Origin: Hevea brasiliensis
Taxonomy: Eukaryota; Streptophyta; Magnoliopsida; Malpighiales; Euphorbiaceae
DNA: 64,000 nt
NCBI RefSeq assembly: GCF_030052815.1
Contig: NC_079499.1
Span: 76,709,760 to 76,773,759 of the forward strand
Direction: 5' to 3'
Shown: one piece after another, positions 37,641 through 50,653 of the stretch
Position numbering within the stretch: the first letter of the stretch is position 1
Layout: the number at the start of each line of letters is the position of its first letter
Notes under the pieces: model-generated
What the model was told of the DNA's origin: nothing
Databases searched by the model: none
The model's input: only the letters and a program-made list of their open reading frames with translations
Translations under genes and position numbers: made by a program

Positions 37641-37740
37641 GGCTTTATACCCGTATTTAAGGCTTTATGCCCGTATTCATGGCTTTATGCCCGTATTCAT
37701 GGCTTTATGCCAACATTGATGGCTTTTATGCCCGATTATG
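37641..37740 (+). repeat. 20-bp tandem repeat in S2
   Basis: Five units of GGCTTTATGCCCGTATTCAT, the second and third identical, the outer ones degenerate. Confidence 0.9.
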
Positions 37741-40110
37741 TGTTATCATGGCTTTTAGCCATACTGACTGCATACGTGGTTGACGTTCTGCGTCCCATGG
37801 TATGACGGCCCGAGGCACCGCGGTGTCCTGTGTCAACGACACATTATCGATTTAGTCGACCTATCATAGGTTACTTGGGCAGTGTAATTTATTGAAACAA
37901 ATTAAGACTATTAGTAATTAAAAATATTAGAAATCAAATAAATGAGTTAATAAGACTTCAAAAGAATTAGTTACAATTATGAAATGATCCAAACCACGTA
38001 AAAATTGTTAAGTAAAATGATAAAAGAGTTGCAAAAATAGGTATAACTTAACTAAATATTTTAAATGTACCTTCTATTGCCATATAAATATAAACTGAGT
38101 ATTTTTATTAATTCTGTATGTTGTACATTATCACTGTGAATTTCGGAATTAAACGCTTCCAAAGTGACACAAATGAGAGCAAAAGATAATTAATATTAGA
38201 CACATTGTATTAAATTAAATTGATTCTTAAATATTCAAATTATGCTTCGTTCTTTCTTTATTTGTATATTTTATTTTCTTGTTCTATTATTGCACCACTA
38301 AGCAGCAATGCTTAGCGCGATGGATTTGTTTCCTCGCGCAGGTACTTTGACTAAGATTTTTAGAGTCCAGATCTGCAGAAGTGGCTGGAGTATTCAAGGT
38401 TGTCACCTCCTCAGCAATGCATGTAGATAGGGCCCATATAGATCATATTTTGTATTTAGTATAAAATGGTAGATATTGTATTATAATGTAGATTATGAGC
38501 AGGTAATTAATAGAAATGTAATGTAATTTAATAAATTAGCTTTTTCATATGTAATTAATTTATATATCATGTAAATTATGAAATTATGTAAATTAAAGAA
38601 ATTTGAAAATTTTATTTATGTGATTGAGCATGAATGAGATTGTATGGATTCGAAGACAGATTTGAAATATATAGATAATGCATGGAAATGAATATGAAAT
38701 TGAGATATATGAATGAGATGTGAATTATGAGATGGTTATGAAAATAATTGATGAGATTTTATTTGTAAAATATTATTGAAACTTTCAAACAGGTAAATAG
38801 TAAAATACGTCAACTGGTAATAAAATAGGAAACTCATTGGTTTCTCCGTCGAAAAATAATTAATATTAAAATATAACGAGATCAAAATATGAAAGGAATA
38901 AAGTAAGATAAGATAGGGTGCTCCGGCACCGATTGTAGCACGCCTTGCTCGGCTACACTGTAGTCGGGTGAGGGGTGTTACATATTGATTGAAAAGCATT
39001 AGAAATGGTTTGAAACCACAGCTATCATGTATATTGATTGTATTCCTCACTAGCTTGTCTAGTGGGACGAATTGAATTCCCTCTCTGGCTGAAGTGTTGA
39101 GGTGAGTGCTTGTTGAGGACGAATTGGATGAGTACTCATATTTTTGCTAGCTAGCTATGTTATTCCTCATTAGTCATCGACTTTTGGGACGAATTGAATA
39201 CCTCATTAGCCATCAGCTTTTGGGACGAATTGAACCTTGGATCATGATTTAAGCTGTGTGTGATTTATTGATTTGTATTGTGAGATTGTGAAATGAATTT
39301 AAACTCTTATGGACATATACTATCTTTTGAATTCAACCATGATCTGACTTATTGAAATTTATTGTGATATTGAGAAATGGAGTTTAAATTCTTATTGACA
39401 ATTACTGTCTTGAAATTAACTATGGTTTTAAGTATCCACTATTTATATGATTTACGAATTGTGATTTAAATTGTATTTGGTTAATGTTGTGCACCACTAA
39501 GACATTTTCTCAGGGATAGCTTTTTATTGCTATCGCAGGTAGACAGACAGACAGGGCAGCAGACTAGGCTGCTATTACCTCCAACGAGAGATTACCGGGT
39601 ATAATGAGTATACCAACATTTTGCATTTTGTACTGTAATGTATGACCACTGTATGTACATATTGTTTTTGGTTTTGAGCAGTTGTAAATTCAAATTGTAC
39701 CTTGAAGTTGTAAAATAATTATGAGTTATTTTGGTTGGTAAAAATTGTATTATATTTCTTGTATCGCAATCGTTGAAAAATTACTGTGAATTTGACTTGA
39801 GAAATATGTTGTGTTGAGAAAAATGTTGAAGTTGAGACTTGAAAATATATTGAAGTGCTTTTTACAGGTTTCCTGAAGAACTGTTTTATCCAAAATACAG
39901 ATGGCACTCAAATGTGTTAGTTCTATTACTTCAGTTCAAAAAGGTTTTTAACACCTATAATTAGTGCTCACCACTGTAAAAGAAGTAAGAAAAGTTTTTA
40001 AAATCCCTTGTAGTGTATTTAATGAGTTATCATAAGACGGAGTTGGTAATTCATTAGGTATACTACGGGATCATGTTATGCCTTACAGAGGGGTAGGGTG
40101 TGACACTGCT

Positions 40111-40587
40111 TTCATACTTGTACTATATATAGGTATATGGGTATGTCTTGGCTCCTGCTAGTTATATATAGTGGTAGGTGTTGATCAAGATGGAATCTGT
40201 TACCCTAAGTAAATAGGGATAAAGTCCTATGTTCATTTAATTATTCTTGATGTTTCAAGTTCCTGGCTAGGATAGACAGATTTAGTCAGAAAAGAGTTTC
40301 TAACAAGAAAATCTAATTAATCAAGAACCAAAATTAAAATAGCACATAATATTCATAGCAAATGGGGTTTGACATAAACCATGACTCCAGCTCGAATTGG
40401 TATTTTGTAAAAGAGAGATTCTAGTGCATGGTAACATATGATTACAGGTTCATTTAAGGTATTCCTTGTTACTAATTGGGTGGCCATGGCACGCTATGCT
40501 AAGTGTCAACCATGGTCTATGAGATGCCTAAAATGATTTAGAGAAATCTTGAATGTAATGAACAATATTCATGCTTCCACTCCTTCA
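40111..40587 (+). repeat. CA 3' LTR remnant, part 2
   Basis: Copia LTR continuing from 14534 after G2 (40106-40110 is the second CTGCT). Internal deletion near 40553 joins the GATTTAGAGAAATC segment to the U5 end, which finishes CTCCTTCA at 40587. Followed by an 11-bp spacer and a reverse LTR. Confidence 0.82.
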
Positions 40588-43192
40588 CTGAAACTAATTG
40601 AAGGAGTGAAAGCATAGTGATTTATTCATTAGAGCATTGAATTTCAAAAATTTTTCTCTAGGGTTACATACATCATACTACATCTCTTATGTGCCTAATT
40701 AATTTCAATGCTCAATTGCATATTAAAACACTTTTAATATATATTAGGATCTATGTTTACCATTCAAGATTGTGAATTAACAAATTAATTCATTTAAACC
40801 CTAGCTTAAAAGAGGAGTTAGAGCACTAACCTCTTTGATGCACTATGGATGTGGTTGGCACTTTTAGGAAGCACCTAAGACCCCAAGTGTTGTCCCTCTA
40901 GCTTGTCCACACCAAGATCACCAAACAGGTAGCCCCTAATTTGCTTCTCAAGCCTTTGCCAACCAATTATAAATTGGTTTCTTACCTTTAAAGATGTTAT
41001 AGATGTGTATAGGATACTAGAAATAATTTCTAGCAATTTTAATTCAAAGGAATTTGGGCAATTCTCTTTGAATTGATGAGAAAAGATGAAGAGGAAAGGG
41101 AGAGCTATGTGTGCCGCCACCTTTAGGAGAGAATAAGAGAGTGAGTGTTTCTTCTTTTCTTTTCCCTTTTATAATTAGGTCATCACTTAAACCCTTTGGC
41201 ACATGTTATCACCACATTGCATCTTAATTTTAATTGACTTAATCACATTAAGCCAAGTGTTAAAGCTACATTTAATCTTGACTTTGATCACCTTGCATGA
41301 TAGGAAGACAAATGGCAAACTTATATTATACCATGTGTCACCATCTCATGGTGCCACATGTCACCCTGTGAAATGACCAAATTACCCTTATGTTGTAATT
41401 TTGAGTTCTCAATCCAAAATCATTATTTCTCCTATTCTAATCAATTTATATCAAATATAAATTAATTAATTAATCACAATTAAATTCATATTTAAACACT
41501 TTAAATATAAATTTAACTTACACTATGCATCCAATAACCTAGATTTGGTTTTAAGTCATGCTAGGGACTGTGCAATCTTATTGAACCTATTTAAATAATT
41601 AATTAAACTCTTTAATTAATCAATTAAATAACATTTTACTTGGTGATTATTTTGTGTATATGTGTGACTCACTAGGCTTATCATTAATTAGCAATGAGAT
41701 ATGATATTAACTCTTAATATCATCATAACTCTTTCTTACCATAAATGATTTCTCTAAATTATTTTAGGCATTTCATAGACCATGGTTGACACCTAGCATA
41801 GTATGCCATGTGTCACACCTTACCCCTCTATAAGGCATAACATGATCCCATAGAATACCTAATGAACTACAGAACTTGACCTACCGATAACTCATTAAGT
41901 ACCCTATAAGGGATTTTAAAACAATTTTCTTACTTTTATAAGTGGTGAGCATTTTCTAATAGGTATTAAAATCATTTATTTGAAGATTTAAAACTAGTAA
42001 AAATTTTTGTCCGATTTTATTTTTCCGTAAATTTTATAAAAATTTTGGCAGAGTGCCGTCTGTATTTTGAGAAAACAGTTCTTCAAATACCTGTAAAAAA
42101 GCACTTCCAAAGATTTATCTCAACAACTTCATCAATTTCACAACCATCCCAACCAATTTCAATATCATTTCTCAATTTTAAAAATTCAATAATCATCAAA
42201 ATACTACCAATTAATTTCATTCAAATTAAAACAAAATATTTCCATTCATATTCATTAGAGATAAAATAATTTATATAAAACATTCTAAAAATTAACATTA
42301 AGAGAAATCCAAACTAAAATTTATCACAAGCTTTATACAACTTTATATAACTTTATACCACTTTATACAGCTGCTCATAACCAATTTTACATGTCCATAC
42401 AGTTACATACATTTACCTACATCAAAATAATTTTTACAATCAGGCTATAAAATATACCCGATAGACTTCAAGGCAGGTAGCTCCTCAATCCTCAACAGCT
42501 TACTCTGTTGCTCCTCTAGTATCTATATCTGCGATAGCAATAGCAGCCATCGCTGAGTACAAGGACTCAGTGGTGCACAACATACTAAAATAATCTTTAT
42601 GCGGAATTTAAATCATATTTACTCAAAAATTAAACTGAACATGCAATATAAATTCAAAACATGATTTATAAGATTTTAATCCAAACAATTTCATTTCAAA
42701 AGTCTCAAAACAAATTTCATAAAAACACACAGTTATATCATGTCATTCGAAACAAATATCATCTTAATAACCAGAGGCTAATGAGAAGTCACAACACAAG
42801 GCTAGCTAGCTCAAATATATGGGAAACCATTTTTTTTCTTCTTCTACTGGCACACACCTCAACACTTCAGCCAGAGAAGGAATCAAAATTCGAAATTGAT
42901 TTCCCCCACTAGTCATGCTAGTGAGGTATTTAAATATATGGTCATGACACTGCGGTTTCAAAACTGTCTTAACAATTTACTAAACATTTATTGACATTTC
43001 AAACATAAACAATTAATCTTTCAACAATTTAAATCAAAAGCATAATAAACTTTTTCAATTCAATTGTGTCACAATTTCATATCTCAATTCATTCAAAATG
43101 ATGTGCAGAAGAAAATTTACAGAAATTCTATGTTGTGCACAAACCTTATATGAGTCGCCTCTTGGCCTTGACTCGATCCCTCGGGTTCTTTT

Positions 43193-45303
43193 TGTTAGTA
43201 GTATGCCCTAGAGCATATCATTTAGTATGTATCTTGTACATATTTTTATTAATAAAAGGCATTTCCACTTTTCTGTTTACATAATATATTTATGTGTAAT
43301 AGAAAAGGTCCATTGATATTTTGTTAGAAATATTATTCTTAAGTTGTTAAGAATATGAGTGACAATATTTCTAGCACAAAGTATCATAAATAGGTTCACA
43401 ATCAAGGATACTTCATAATAAGGACATGACTTATCCAGAAATATTGTATTCATGTTTGTTCCCAAGTTATTTATATGAGATATAAATAAGATCGAATGGT
43501 GAGTCTCATGCCATATAACAAACATGATAGGCACTTATAAATGATAAGTAGGCCGAACCAGTGACACTTATGACAAGCACATGGAGTTTACTCTTGTCAA
43601 TGTTTTGTCATAAATCATATCAGTGCATATAATCTTTAGACCTGAGATAGCACAGTTATCTTGTATATAGGTAGTTTGAGTTTGATACTGCTTTCATACT
43701 TGTACTGTGTATGGGTATATGGGCATCTGTTGGCTCCTACTAGTTATATATGGAGGTAGGTGTTGATCAAGATGGAATCTGTTCCTCTAAGTAAATAGAG
43801 ATAAAATCCTATGTTCATTTAATTGTTCTTGATGTTTCAAGTTCCTGGCCAGGACATATAGATTTATTCAGAAAAGAGTTTCTGATGAGAAAATCTTTTT
43901 AATCAAGAACTGGAATTAAAAGAGAACATAATATTCATAGCAAATAGAGTTTGACATAAACCATGACTCTAGCTTGAGTTGGGATTTTGTGACAGAGAGA
44001 TTCTAGTGCATGGTAACATATGATTATAGGTTCATTTAAGGTAAACCTTATTACTAATTGGGTGGCCATGGCATGCTATGCTAGGTGTTAACCATGGTCT
44101 ATGAGGTTCATAAAATGATTTAGAGAAACCATTTATGGTAAGAAAGAGTTCTGATGATATTAAGAGTTGATATCATGTCTCATTGCCAATTAGTGATGAG
44201 TCTAGTAAGTCACACACATACACAAGTTATCACCTATTTAAATATGATTTAATTAATTAATTAAAGAGTTTAATTGATTAATTAAATAGATTTGGTTTGC
44301 AATTAAATTGCAAAGTCCCTAGCATGACTTGAAACCAAATCTAGATTATTGGATGTGTAGTATAAATTAAATTTATATTTAAAGTGTTTAAATATGAATT
44401 TAATTGATGAGAAATTAATTAATAGAGATTAATTAATTAATTTATATTTGATATAAATTAATTAGAAGAAGAAAATAATTATTTTGGGTTAAGAACTCAA
44501 AATTAAGACACAGGGGCATTTTGGTCATTTCACAGTGTGACACGTGGCACCATGAGATGGTGACACATGGCATAACACATAAGCTTGCCAAATGTTTTTT
44601 TTTTAATCATGTAAGATGATTAAAATTAAGATTAAATATAGGTTTGACACTTGGCACAATGTGATTGGGTCACTTAAACCTAGAGCTAATCAAAAGGTGA
44701 CATGTGGCTAGGGTTTAATGTGTTAACCTAGCTATTTAAGTGTGGTTATGAAAAGAAAACATAACCAGCAGCCTCTCCTCTCAATTGTCACGCCACTTTG
44801 ATCCTCTCCAGCTATTTCTTTTCATCTCTCATCAATTCAAAGAGATTAGCCATCAATCTCTTGAATTAAGAACACTAGAAATTGTTTCTAGTGTCCTGTT
44901 TACATCTCTAATCTCTTAAAAGGCAGAACTTGAATTTCTAATTAATAGAAAAGGCTTTAGAAGCTGTTCAAGGGCTGCCATAGGTGTTCTTAGTGTGGAC
45001 AAGCTAGAGGGACAACATCTGGTGTCCTGAAGACGAATCTCAAAGGCGCAGACACGTTGCAGCACATCAAGAGGTTAGTGTAATCGTTCTTGATTTAATC
45101 TAGGGTTCTAAAATTAATCTGATTAATTTTAAAATCTTAAATGGAAAATACAAATCCAAAAACATATTAAAGGAGTTTTAATATGTTGTTTATTATTGAA
45201 ATCAAATAGATAAAAATAAATCTTGCATGATGCATGTGACCCTAGGTGAAAATTTTTGAATTCAATGGTATAATCTTGTGTTTTTCACGCTTCCGTTCCT
45301 TGA
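43193..45303 (+). repeat. C3 5' LTR
   Basis: TGTTAGTAG start; the last bases are CCTTGA where every other copy has CCTTCA, a single point change at the LTR end. Confidence 0.95.
44539..44740 (+). promoter_or_regulatory. C3 U3 array with G-box
   Basis: GACACGTGGCA 44539, GACACATGGCA 44562, GACACTTGGCA 44646, GACATGTGGCT 44699, TATTTAAG 44733. Spacings 23, 84, 53 and 34; the extra 4 bp come from a longer T run. Confidence 0.6.
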
Positions 45304-45305
45304 AT

Positions 45306-45318
45306 TGGTATCAGAGCC
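45306..45318 (+). other. Primer binding site of C3
   Basis: TGGTATCAGAGCC, perfect, two bases after the LTR. Confidence 0.93.
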
Positions 45319-47090
45319 ACTATATTTGCCATTTAGATTGTTGATTATATAATTTAATTGTGTGTTTGATCATGAGATCAAGAGTTTATTGCTGGTTGCA
45401 AAGTCAAAGTGGCGGCACAAATGATGAACACCATGGTGCACATGGTTGATGCATCACAATGGTGTGCAAAGGTAAATGGATGGTGAATGTGCAATTGTTG
45501 TATGATTTAAGATCCATTTTATGTCTAATTAAATTGTTTAATTAGAATTTTTATCGCACAATTAAATTATGATTCAAATCAGAATTTTAAAAATTGTTTG
45601 AATGTGATTCAAATCTGAATTTTAAAAGTTGTTTGAATGTGATTCAAATCAGAATTTTTAAAGTTGTTTGAATCATATTTAAATCTGATTTTTTAAAATT
45701 GATTGAATAAAATTCAGATCTGATTTTTTTAAAAAATATTTGAATGTGATTCAAATCTGATTTTTTTAAAAAATGTTTGAATGTGATTCAAATCTGAATT
45801 TTTAAAGTTGTTTGAATGTGATTCAAATCTGAATTTTTAAATTTGTTTGAATGAGATTCAAATCTGAATTTTTAAATTTATTTGAATTATATTCAAATTT
45901 GGATTTTTAAGTTGAATATGAGATATTCAATTTAATTTAAATATGTATGTTTTATTTAATTGTTAAATAGTGATATGCATGATGGATGATCATGGACTAT
46001 AAAAGACTAATGTGATTGGATTTATTTCTTTTATGTTTCTTTGGGATTGTAAATTAATTAATTTATTTTAATTTATTTTGGGCATGTATTATTAAGTTTG
46101 TAATATTTTTTGAGATGTAATTTCATTTATTTAAGTTCATGTAAATTCGCCTTGGTATGCCAAGGATTACTATGTAATATTGGATTGCAAGAAGTTCAAG
46201 GAGGTCAAGAGCATTGGTGGGACCAGTGGGAGGAATTCAATATCAAGTGTTGATTATGTACTCCTTCAGCAACTCTTGTAAAATGAATGAATGAAATGCA
46301 CCTAGGAATGCCCTGATTCAATTCTTGGTGGCTCAAAATTGAATCCCTTAGAAAGTCCATGACCATACCATATTTATTACTTATCCATGAATGCATGAGA
46401 TGTATGGGAATGTATGCAATTATATGATATATGCATGCTAAATGGATAATGTGCAAAGTGAGACCTTAATAGTAAATAGAATGACCATAAAATCTTCCAA
46501 ACAAATGATTAAGTTGGAAATGCTATAATTAAAGTAATTATAACATAGGCTCTCCATTGGGGCAATTATTTTAAGAAATTTTAAATAGTTGCATAAGATG
46601 CAATTTATTTAAGAGATTTTCTTAAGAATAATTGTTAAGCATGAGATGTTGTAAATATGTAAATGGTTTAGTGGCCAATATTGGATGTACCTGAGGACAT
46701 TAAAATTATTTGCATAATTACTGGCTCAATGGGATCAACTTAACTAATGCAAGATAAGTCAATAATGGATGTACCTGAGATTTTGAGCATTAGGGGCTAG
46801 GTAAAGGATTGAACCTCACATGAGATGTGATGAGCAAGGAGTTGCTCACTTATAGTTTATTGTAATTCCAATAATGGATGTACCTGAGGATGATCAATAG
46901 AATTATAAGAATTCAATCACCCACTAGAAATCCATCCAACTAGGATTTCCGTTTTTTACTTTGGAAGTGTAGGATTCGCTAAGTTAGTGGGAGGACCAAT
47001 TTGATTAAAAGACCATAATCATATTTGGTTAATTACATGATACATTTACTAATTAATCTAGTTATTTTTGCAATTAATTTTCTGATAATA
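45319..47090 (+). other. C3 untranslated leader with minisatellite and hairpin
   Basis: 1.77 kb. The 36-37-bp array occupies about 45569-45905. Hairpin arms CCCACTA (46920-46926) and TAGTGGG (46985-46991) with the inner GAAATCC/GGATTTC pair are perfect. No coding potential. Confidence 0.8.
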
Positions 47091-47879
47091 ATGAGCACAG
47101 AACAACCACCACCATCCAATATCCTTGCAAGCATACTTGATCACAATAGGTTGACAGGACCTAATCTGTCTGATTGGCTAAGAAATTTGAAACTTGTCCT
47201 GAACCTTGAACATATAGGATAAGTTCTAGATTCAAATGTTCCTGGTCCCTTACTTCCAGAGGCCACACAAGAGGAACATGAAACTTTGGACAAGTGGAAG
47301 GAGCATGATATGAGAGCTAAGTGTTACATGCTTGCTTCCATGAGTAATGAGTTACAGAAGCAACATGAGAACATGCAGAGTGCGAGTGAGATCCTCCTTC
47401 ACCTACAAGAGTTGTATGGTGAGCACAGCAGGAATACTAGGTATGAGATATCTAGACAGCTATTCCGTATGAGGATGTCTGAGGGACAGAATTTTGGGGA
47501 TCATGTCCACAAGATGATTCGGCTGATTGAGCAGTTGGAACATCTTGACTTCATCATGGATTTCCAACTACAGACGGATTTGATCCTTCAGTCCGTTCCT
47601 GAGTCTTTTGGGAATTTTATGACAAATTTCCATATGACTAAATAGGAATGCACCTTAGCTGAATTACTCAACATGCTGGTTATTGCCCAAAAGAATATGC
47701 CAGGAAATAAAGGAAAAGAGGTAGCTTTGGTTGCATCTTCTTCTGCTGGAAAGTCCAACAAGAAGAAGGGTAATAAGAAAAAGAAACTTCAGATTCCTGG
47801 TCCTTCCAAGAAAATAGCTAAACAGAAAGGGAAGACCAAAGCTGACAAAGGCAAAGGAAAGTGTTTCCACTGCCAATAG
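47091..47879 (+). pseudogene. C3 Copia gag
   Basis: Start ATG 47091 (ATGAGCACAGAACAACC), aligned with C2 gag. Stops: TAA 47220-47222 (TAT in C2), TAG 47643-47645 (CAG in C2), and the terminal TAG 47877-47879 inside the repeat (CAG in C2). The core KWKEHDMRAKCYMLASM and the basic C-terminus are kept. Zinc knuckle reduced to CFHCQ, as in C2. Confidence 0.9.
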
Positions 47880-47924
47880 GAAAGTGTTTCCATTACCAGT
47901 AAGAAAGTGTTTCCACTGGCCAGA
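47856..47924 (+). repeat. 23-bp triplication at the gag-pol joint of C3
   Basis: Units start at 47856, 47879 and 47902. The Lys codon before CFHC falls at 47859 (gag frame), 47882 and 47905 (pol frame). The third unit reads KCFHWPEY in the pol frame, so the array begins in gag and ends in pol. Confidence 0.88.
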
Positions 47925-50639
47925 GTATAGCAATCTAAATGAATGCAATGCCATGGTGAAAACCAACTCAAGTTCAAAATATATTTGGCACTTAAGGTTA
48001 TGTCATGTTGCAGAAGATAGGATTGCAAAACTGGAGAAAATGGGGATTTTATCCTCATTGGGCTCTGAGCCTACTCCAACTTGTGAATCTTGCCTTCAGG
48101 GAAAAATGACTAGATCACCCTTTGTTGGACAGGGGCTAAGAGCTGAAAATATTTTAGAGCTAATACATAGTGATGTATGTGGTCTATTTAAAGAAATGGC
48201 TAGAGGGGGTTTTCATTATTTTATTACCTTTACTGATGATAAATCAAGGTTTGGGTATTTGTATTTGATGAAATACAAACATGAATCTTTTGAAAAGTTC
48301 AAAGAATTTAAATCTGAAGTAGAAAATCAAACAGGAAAGAATATTAAAGCTCTTTCGATGAGATCGTGGAGGTGAATATTTGAGTACTGAATTTGATGAA
48401 CACTTGAGAGAGCATGGCATTGTTTCTCAGCTGACTCCTCTAGGAACGCCACAGCTGAATGGTGTATCTGAAAGGAGAAATCATACCCTATTGGATATGG
48501 TACGTAGTATGATGAGCTATACTGATATGCCAATCTCCTTTTGGGGATTTGCATTAGATTCAGCTTTATATATTCTGAATAGGATTCCATCAAAATCAGT
48601 TTCTTCCACACCTTATGAGATATGGCATGGAAGAAAACCAAGTCTTAAGCATGTTAAGATTTGGGGTTGTCCAGCTTATATCAAAAAGCTGAACACTGAT
48701 AAATTGGAGACCAGATCAGAAAGAGGTCGATTTGTTGGATATCCAAAAGATAGTTTTGGATATTATTTTTATTTGTCTACTTCACAAAAGGTTGTGATAA
48801 GTAGAGATGCCATATTTCTTGAACAACAGTTTGTTCAAGAAGGAGGCAAAGGAAGGCAAATAGAGTTGGAATTGGAGAATTCTGACCAACCAATAGATCA
48901 GATGGATATAGATCCATCTAGTCAACCAATACCCGTTGATGAAACATCTACAGCTATTCCTCGTAGAACAACCAGGGTATCTCACCCACCAGTGAGATAT
49001 GGTTTTCTTCATGAAGAAAAACAAGAGTTGTCTACTCATGAAGAAGTAGATCATGGAGATGATCCACTTACCTATGAAGAAGCTATATCAGATATAGACT
49101 CTTCAAAATGGATTGATGCTATGAAATCCGAGATTGATTCCATGTATAAGAATCAAGTTTGGGATCTTGTTGACCCACCTGAAGGTATTGTACCTATAGG
49201 GAACAAATGGGTTTTCAAGAAGAAAATTGGTTCTGATGGAAAGGTAGAGACCTATAAGGCAAGGCTAGTAGCGAAAGGGTTTCGCCAAAGGCAAGGAATA
49301 GACTATGAGGAGACTTTCTCGCCAATTGCCATGCTTAAATCAATTAGGATTTTATTAGCAATAGCTGCGTACTATGATTATGAGATTTGGCATATGGATG
49401 TCAAAACAGCTTTTCTCAATGGATACATTGAAGAAAACATTTTCATGGAACAACCTAAGGGATTTGAATCCCAAGATGGTTCCAAGGTATGCAAGCTAAA
49501 GCGATCCATTTATGGGTTGAAACAAGTTTCGAGGAGTTGGAACATCCGTTTTGATGAAGCCATTAAATCCTTTGGTTTTATCAAAAAATGAGGATGAGCC
49601 ATGTGTATATAAGATGGTTAGTGACAGTGCTATCACTTTCCTTGTCTTATATGTGGATGACATACTGTTGATGGGTAATGACACAGGCATGTTGATGACT
49701 ATAAAGGCATGGTTGTCAAATACATTCTCCATGAAAGATTTAGGGGAGGCAACCTATATTCTTGGGATTCGCATCTATAGAGATAGAGCGAAAACAATAA
49801 TTGGTTTATCCCAAAGTCTATACTTGGAAAAGGTGTTAAAGAGGTTTAACATGCTTGATTCCAAGAGAGGATTGTTACCAGTGAGACATGGTATCCACCT
49901 TTCTAAAGAGATGTCTCCAAAGACACCTGAAGAAAGAGATAAGATGGCCAGGATTCCATATGCTTCAGCTATTGGAAGTTTAATGTATGCAATATTGTGT
50001 ACTAGGCCAGATATCGCATATGTTGTGAGTTTGACTAGCAGGTATCAATCCAATCCAAGTTTGGAACACTGGATAGCTGTCAAGAATATCCTTAAGTACT
50101 TGAGAAGAACTAAGGATTTATTCTTGATTTATGGAGGTGGAAGACTTGCAATTGGATGGTTATACTGATTCTGATTTCCAATCAGATATCGATGATAGAA
50201 AGTCTACCTCTGGATATGTGTTCATTTGTAATGGAGGTGCAGTCAGTTGGAAGAGTTCCAAACAGAGTATGACTGCAGATTCCACTACAAAAGCTGAGTA
50301 TATTGCTGCATCAGATGCTGCAAAGGAAGCTGTTTGGATAAAGAAGTTCGTGACAGAACTTATAGTAGTTCCTTCCATTGAGTCAGCAGTTCCACTACAC
50401 TGTGACAACAATGGAGCAGTCATACAGGCTAAAGAACTAAGGTCTCACCCAAAATCCAAACACATAGAAAGGCGCTACCACATTATCAGAGAAATAGTTG
50501 GGAAAGGCGATATAGCCATGCAGAAAAATAACATCAGCTGAAAAATCCAGCTGATCCATTCACTAAGCCTATGTCACAAACTCAATTAGACCGACATCTT
50601 GAAAAGATAGGTCTAAGATATTGTAATGAATGGCTCTAG
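47884..50639 (+). pseudogene. C3 pol: integrase, RT, RNase H, no protease
   Basis: The pol frame is open from the last repeat unit through the pre-integrase box (IWHLRLCHV, CESCLQGK) and the first integrase Asp (HSDVCG). A one-base T gain near 48353 breaks the frame at the second catalytic Asp. The second frame 48380-49591 covers the rest of integrase (Glu in GVSERRNH) and the RT N-terminus. One extra A near 49587 shifts to 49551-50168, which has RT YVDDILL; another near 50141 leads to RNase H (50131-50541). The DPFTK tail (about 50553) is out of frame, as in C2. No aspartic protease motif anywhere between gag and integrase. Confidence 0.92.
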
Positions 50640-50653
50640 TGCTAGTGGGAGAT

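Larger units (their letters stand above)
35201..38982 (+). mobile_element. Gypsy-type solo LTR S2 with tRNA-like segment
   Basis: 3782 bp, TGTCACACCCC...GGGGTGTTACA, exact TSD TATTG (35196-35200, 38983-38987), inside the G2 3' LTR. Forward orientation, judged by blocks near its start (CTACTGTTCCGGTGACC and the GCGATGGGTAACC region) that match the G2 LTR start. Otherwise diverged: a separate subfamily. It uniquely carries about 190 bp near its start that include a Pol III-type promoter, and 20-bp tandem repeats at 37641-37740. No gene: open frame 37605-37805 is created by the tandem repeats. Confidence 0.9.
14535..40105 (+). mobile_element. Ty3/Gypsy chromovirus-like element G2, complete but defective
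   Basis: Complete two-LTR element: 5' LTR 14535-18232, PBS, gag, pol, polypurine tract and 3' LTR 23080-40105, flanked by TSD CTGCT (14530-14534, 40106-40110). Without nested insertions it is about 8.5 kb. The 3' LTR, less C2 and S2, is 3664 bp against 3698 bp for the 5' LTR; a deletion of about 33 bp near 39908 explains the difference. Very long LTRs, initiator Met-tRNA priming and a chromodomain-like C-terminus suggest the Tekay/Del group; the lineage is inference. Confidence 0.95.
23080..40105 (+). repeat. G2 3' LTR, interrupted by C2 and S2
   Basis: LTR segments 23080-23475, 33051-35200 and 38988-40105 together equal the 5' LTR. C2 entered after LTR base about 396 (TSD ACCGA) and S2 later in the LTR (TSD TATTG). 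The segments join seamlessly when each insertion and one TSD copy are removed. No gene outside the nested elements. Confidence 0.94.
7201..40587 (+). mobile_element. Copia element CA, old and internally deleted, split by S1 and G2
   Basis: The oldest Copia copy here. Own sequence: LTR pieces 7201-8176 and 11690-11831 (interrupted by S1), primer site, leader, gag to about 14296, then an abrupt join into LTR sequence (14297-14534), G2 inserted at 14535, and LTR again from 40111 to 40587. Relative to C2/C3 it lacks the first part of the 5' LTR, everything from the protease to the start of the 3' LTR, and most of the second half of the 3' LTR (join near 40553). It keeps the ancestral zinc-knuckle arrangement that the younger copies have lost, so it is useful as an outgroup. 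Confidence 0.85.

Noticed and set aside
37605..37805. 66-codon gene in S2
   Set aside because: The frame is produced by a 20-bp tandem repeat, inside a solo LTR, with no domain.
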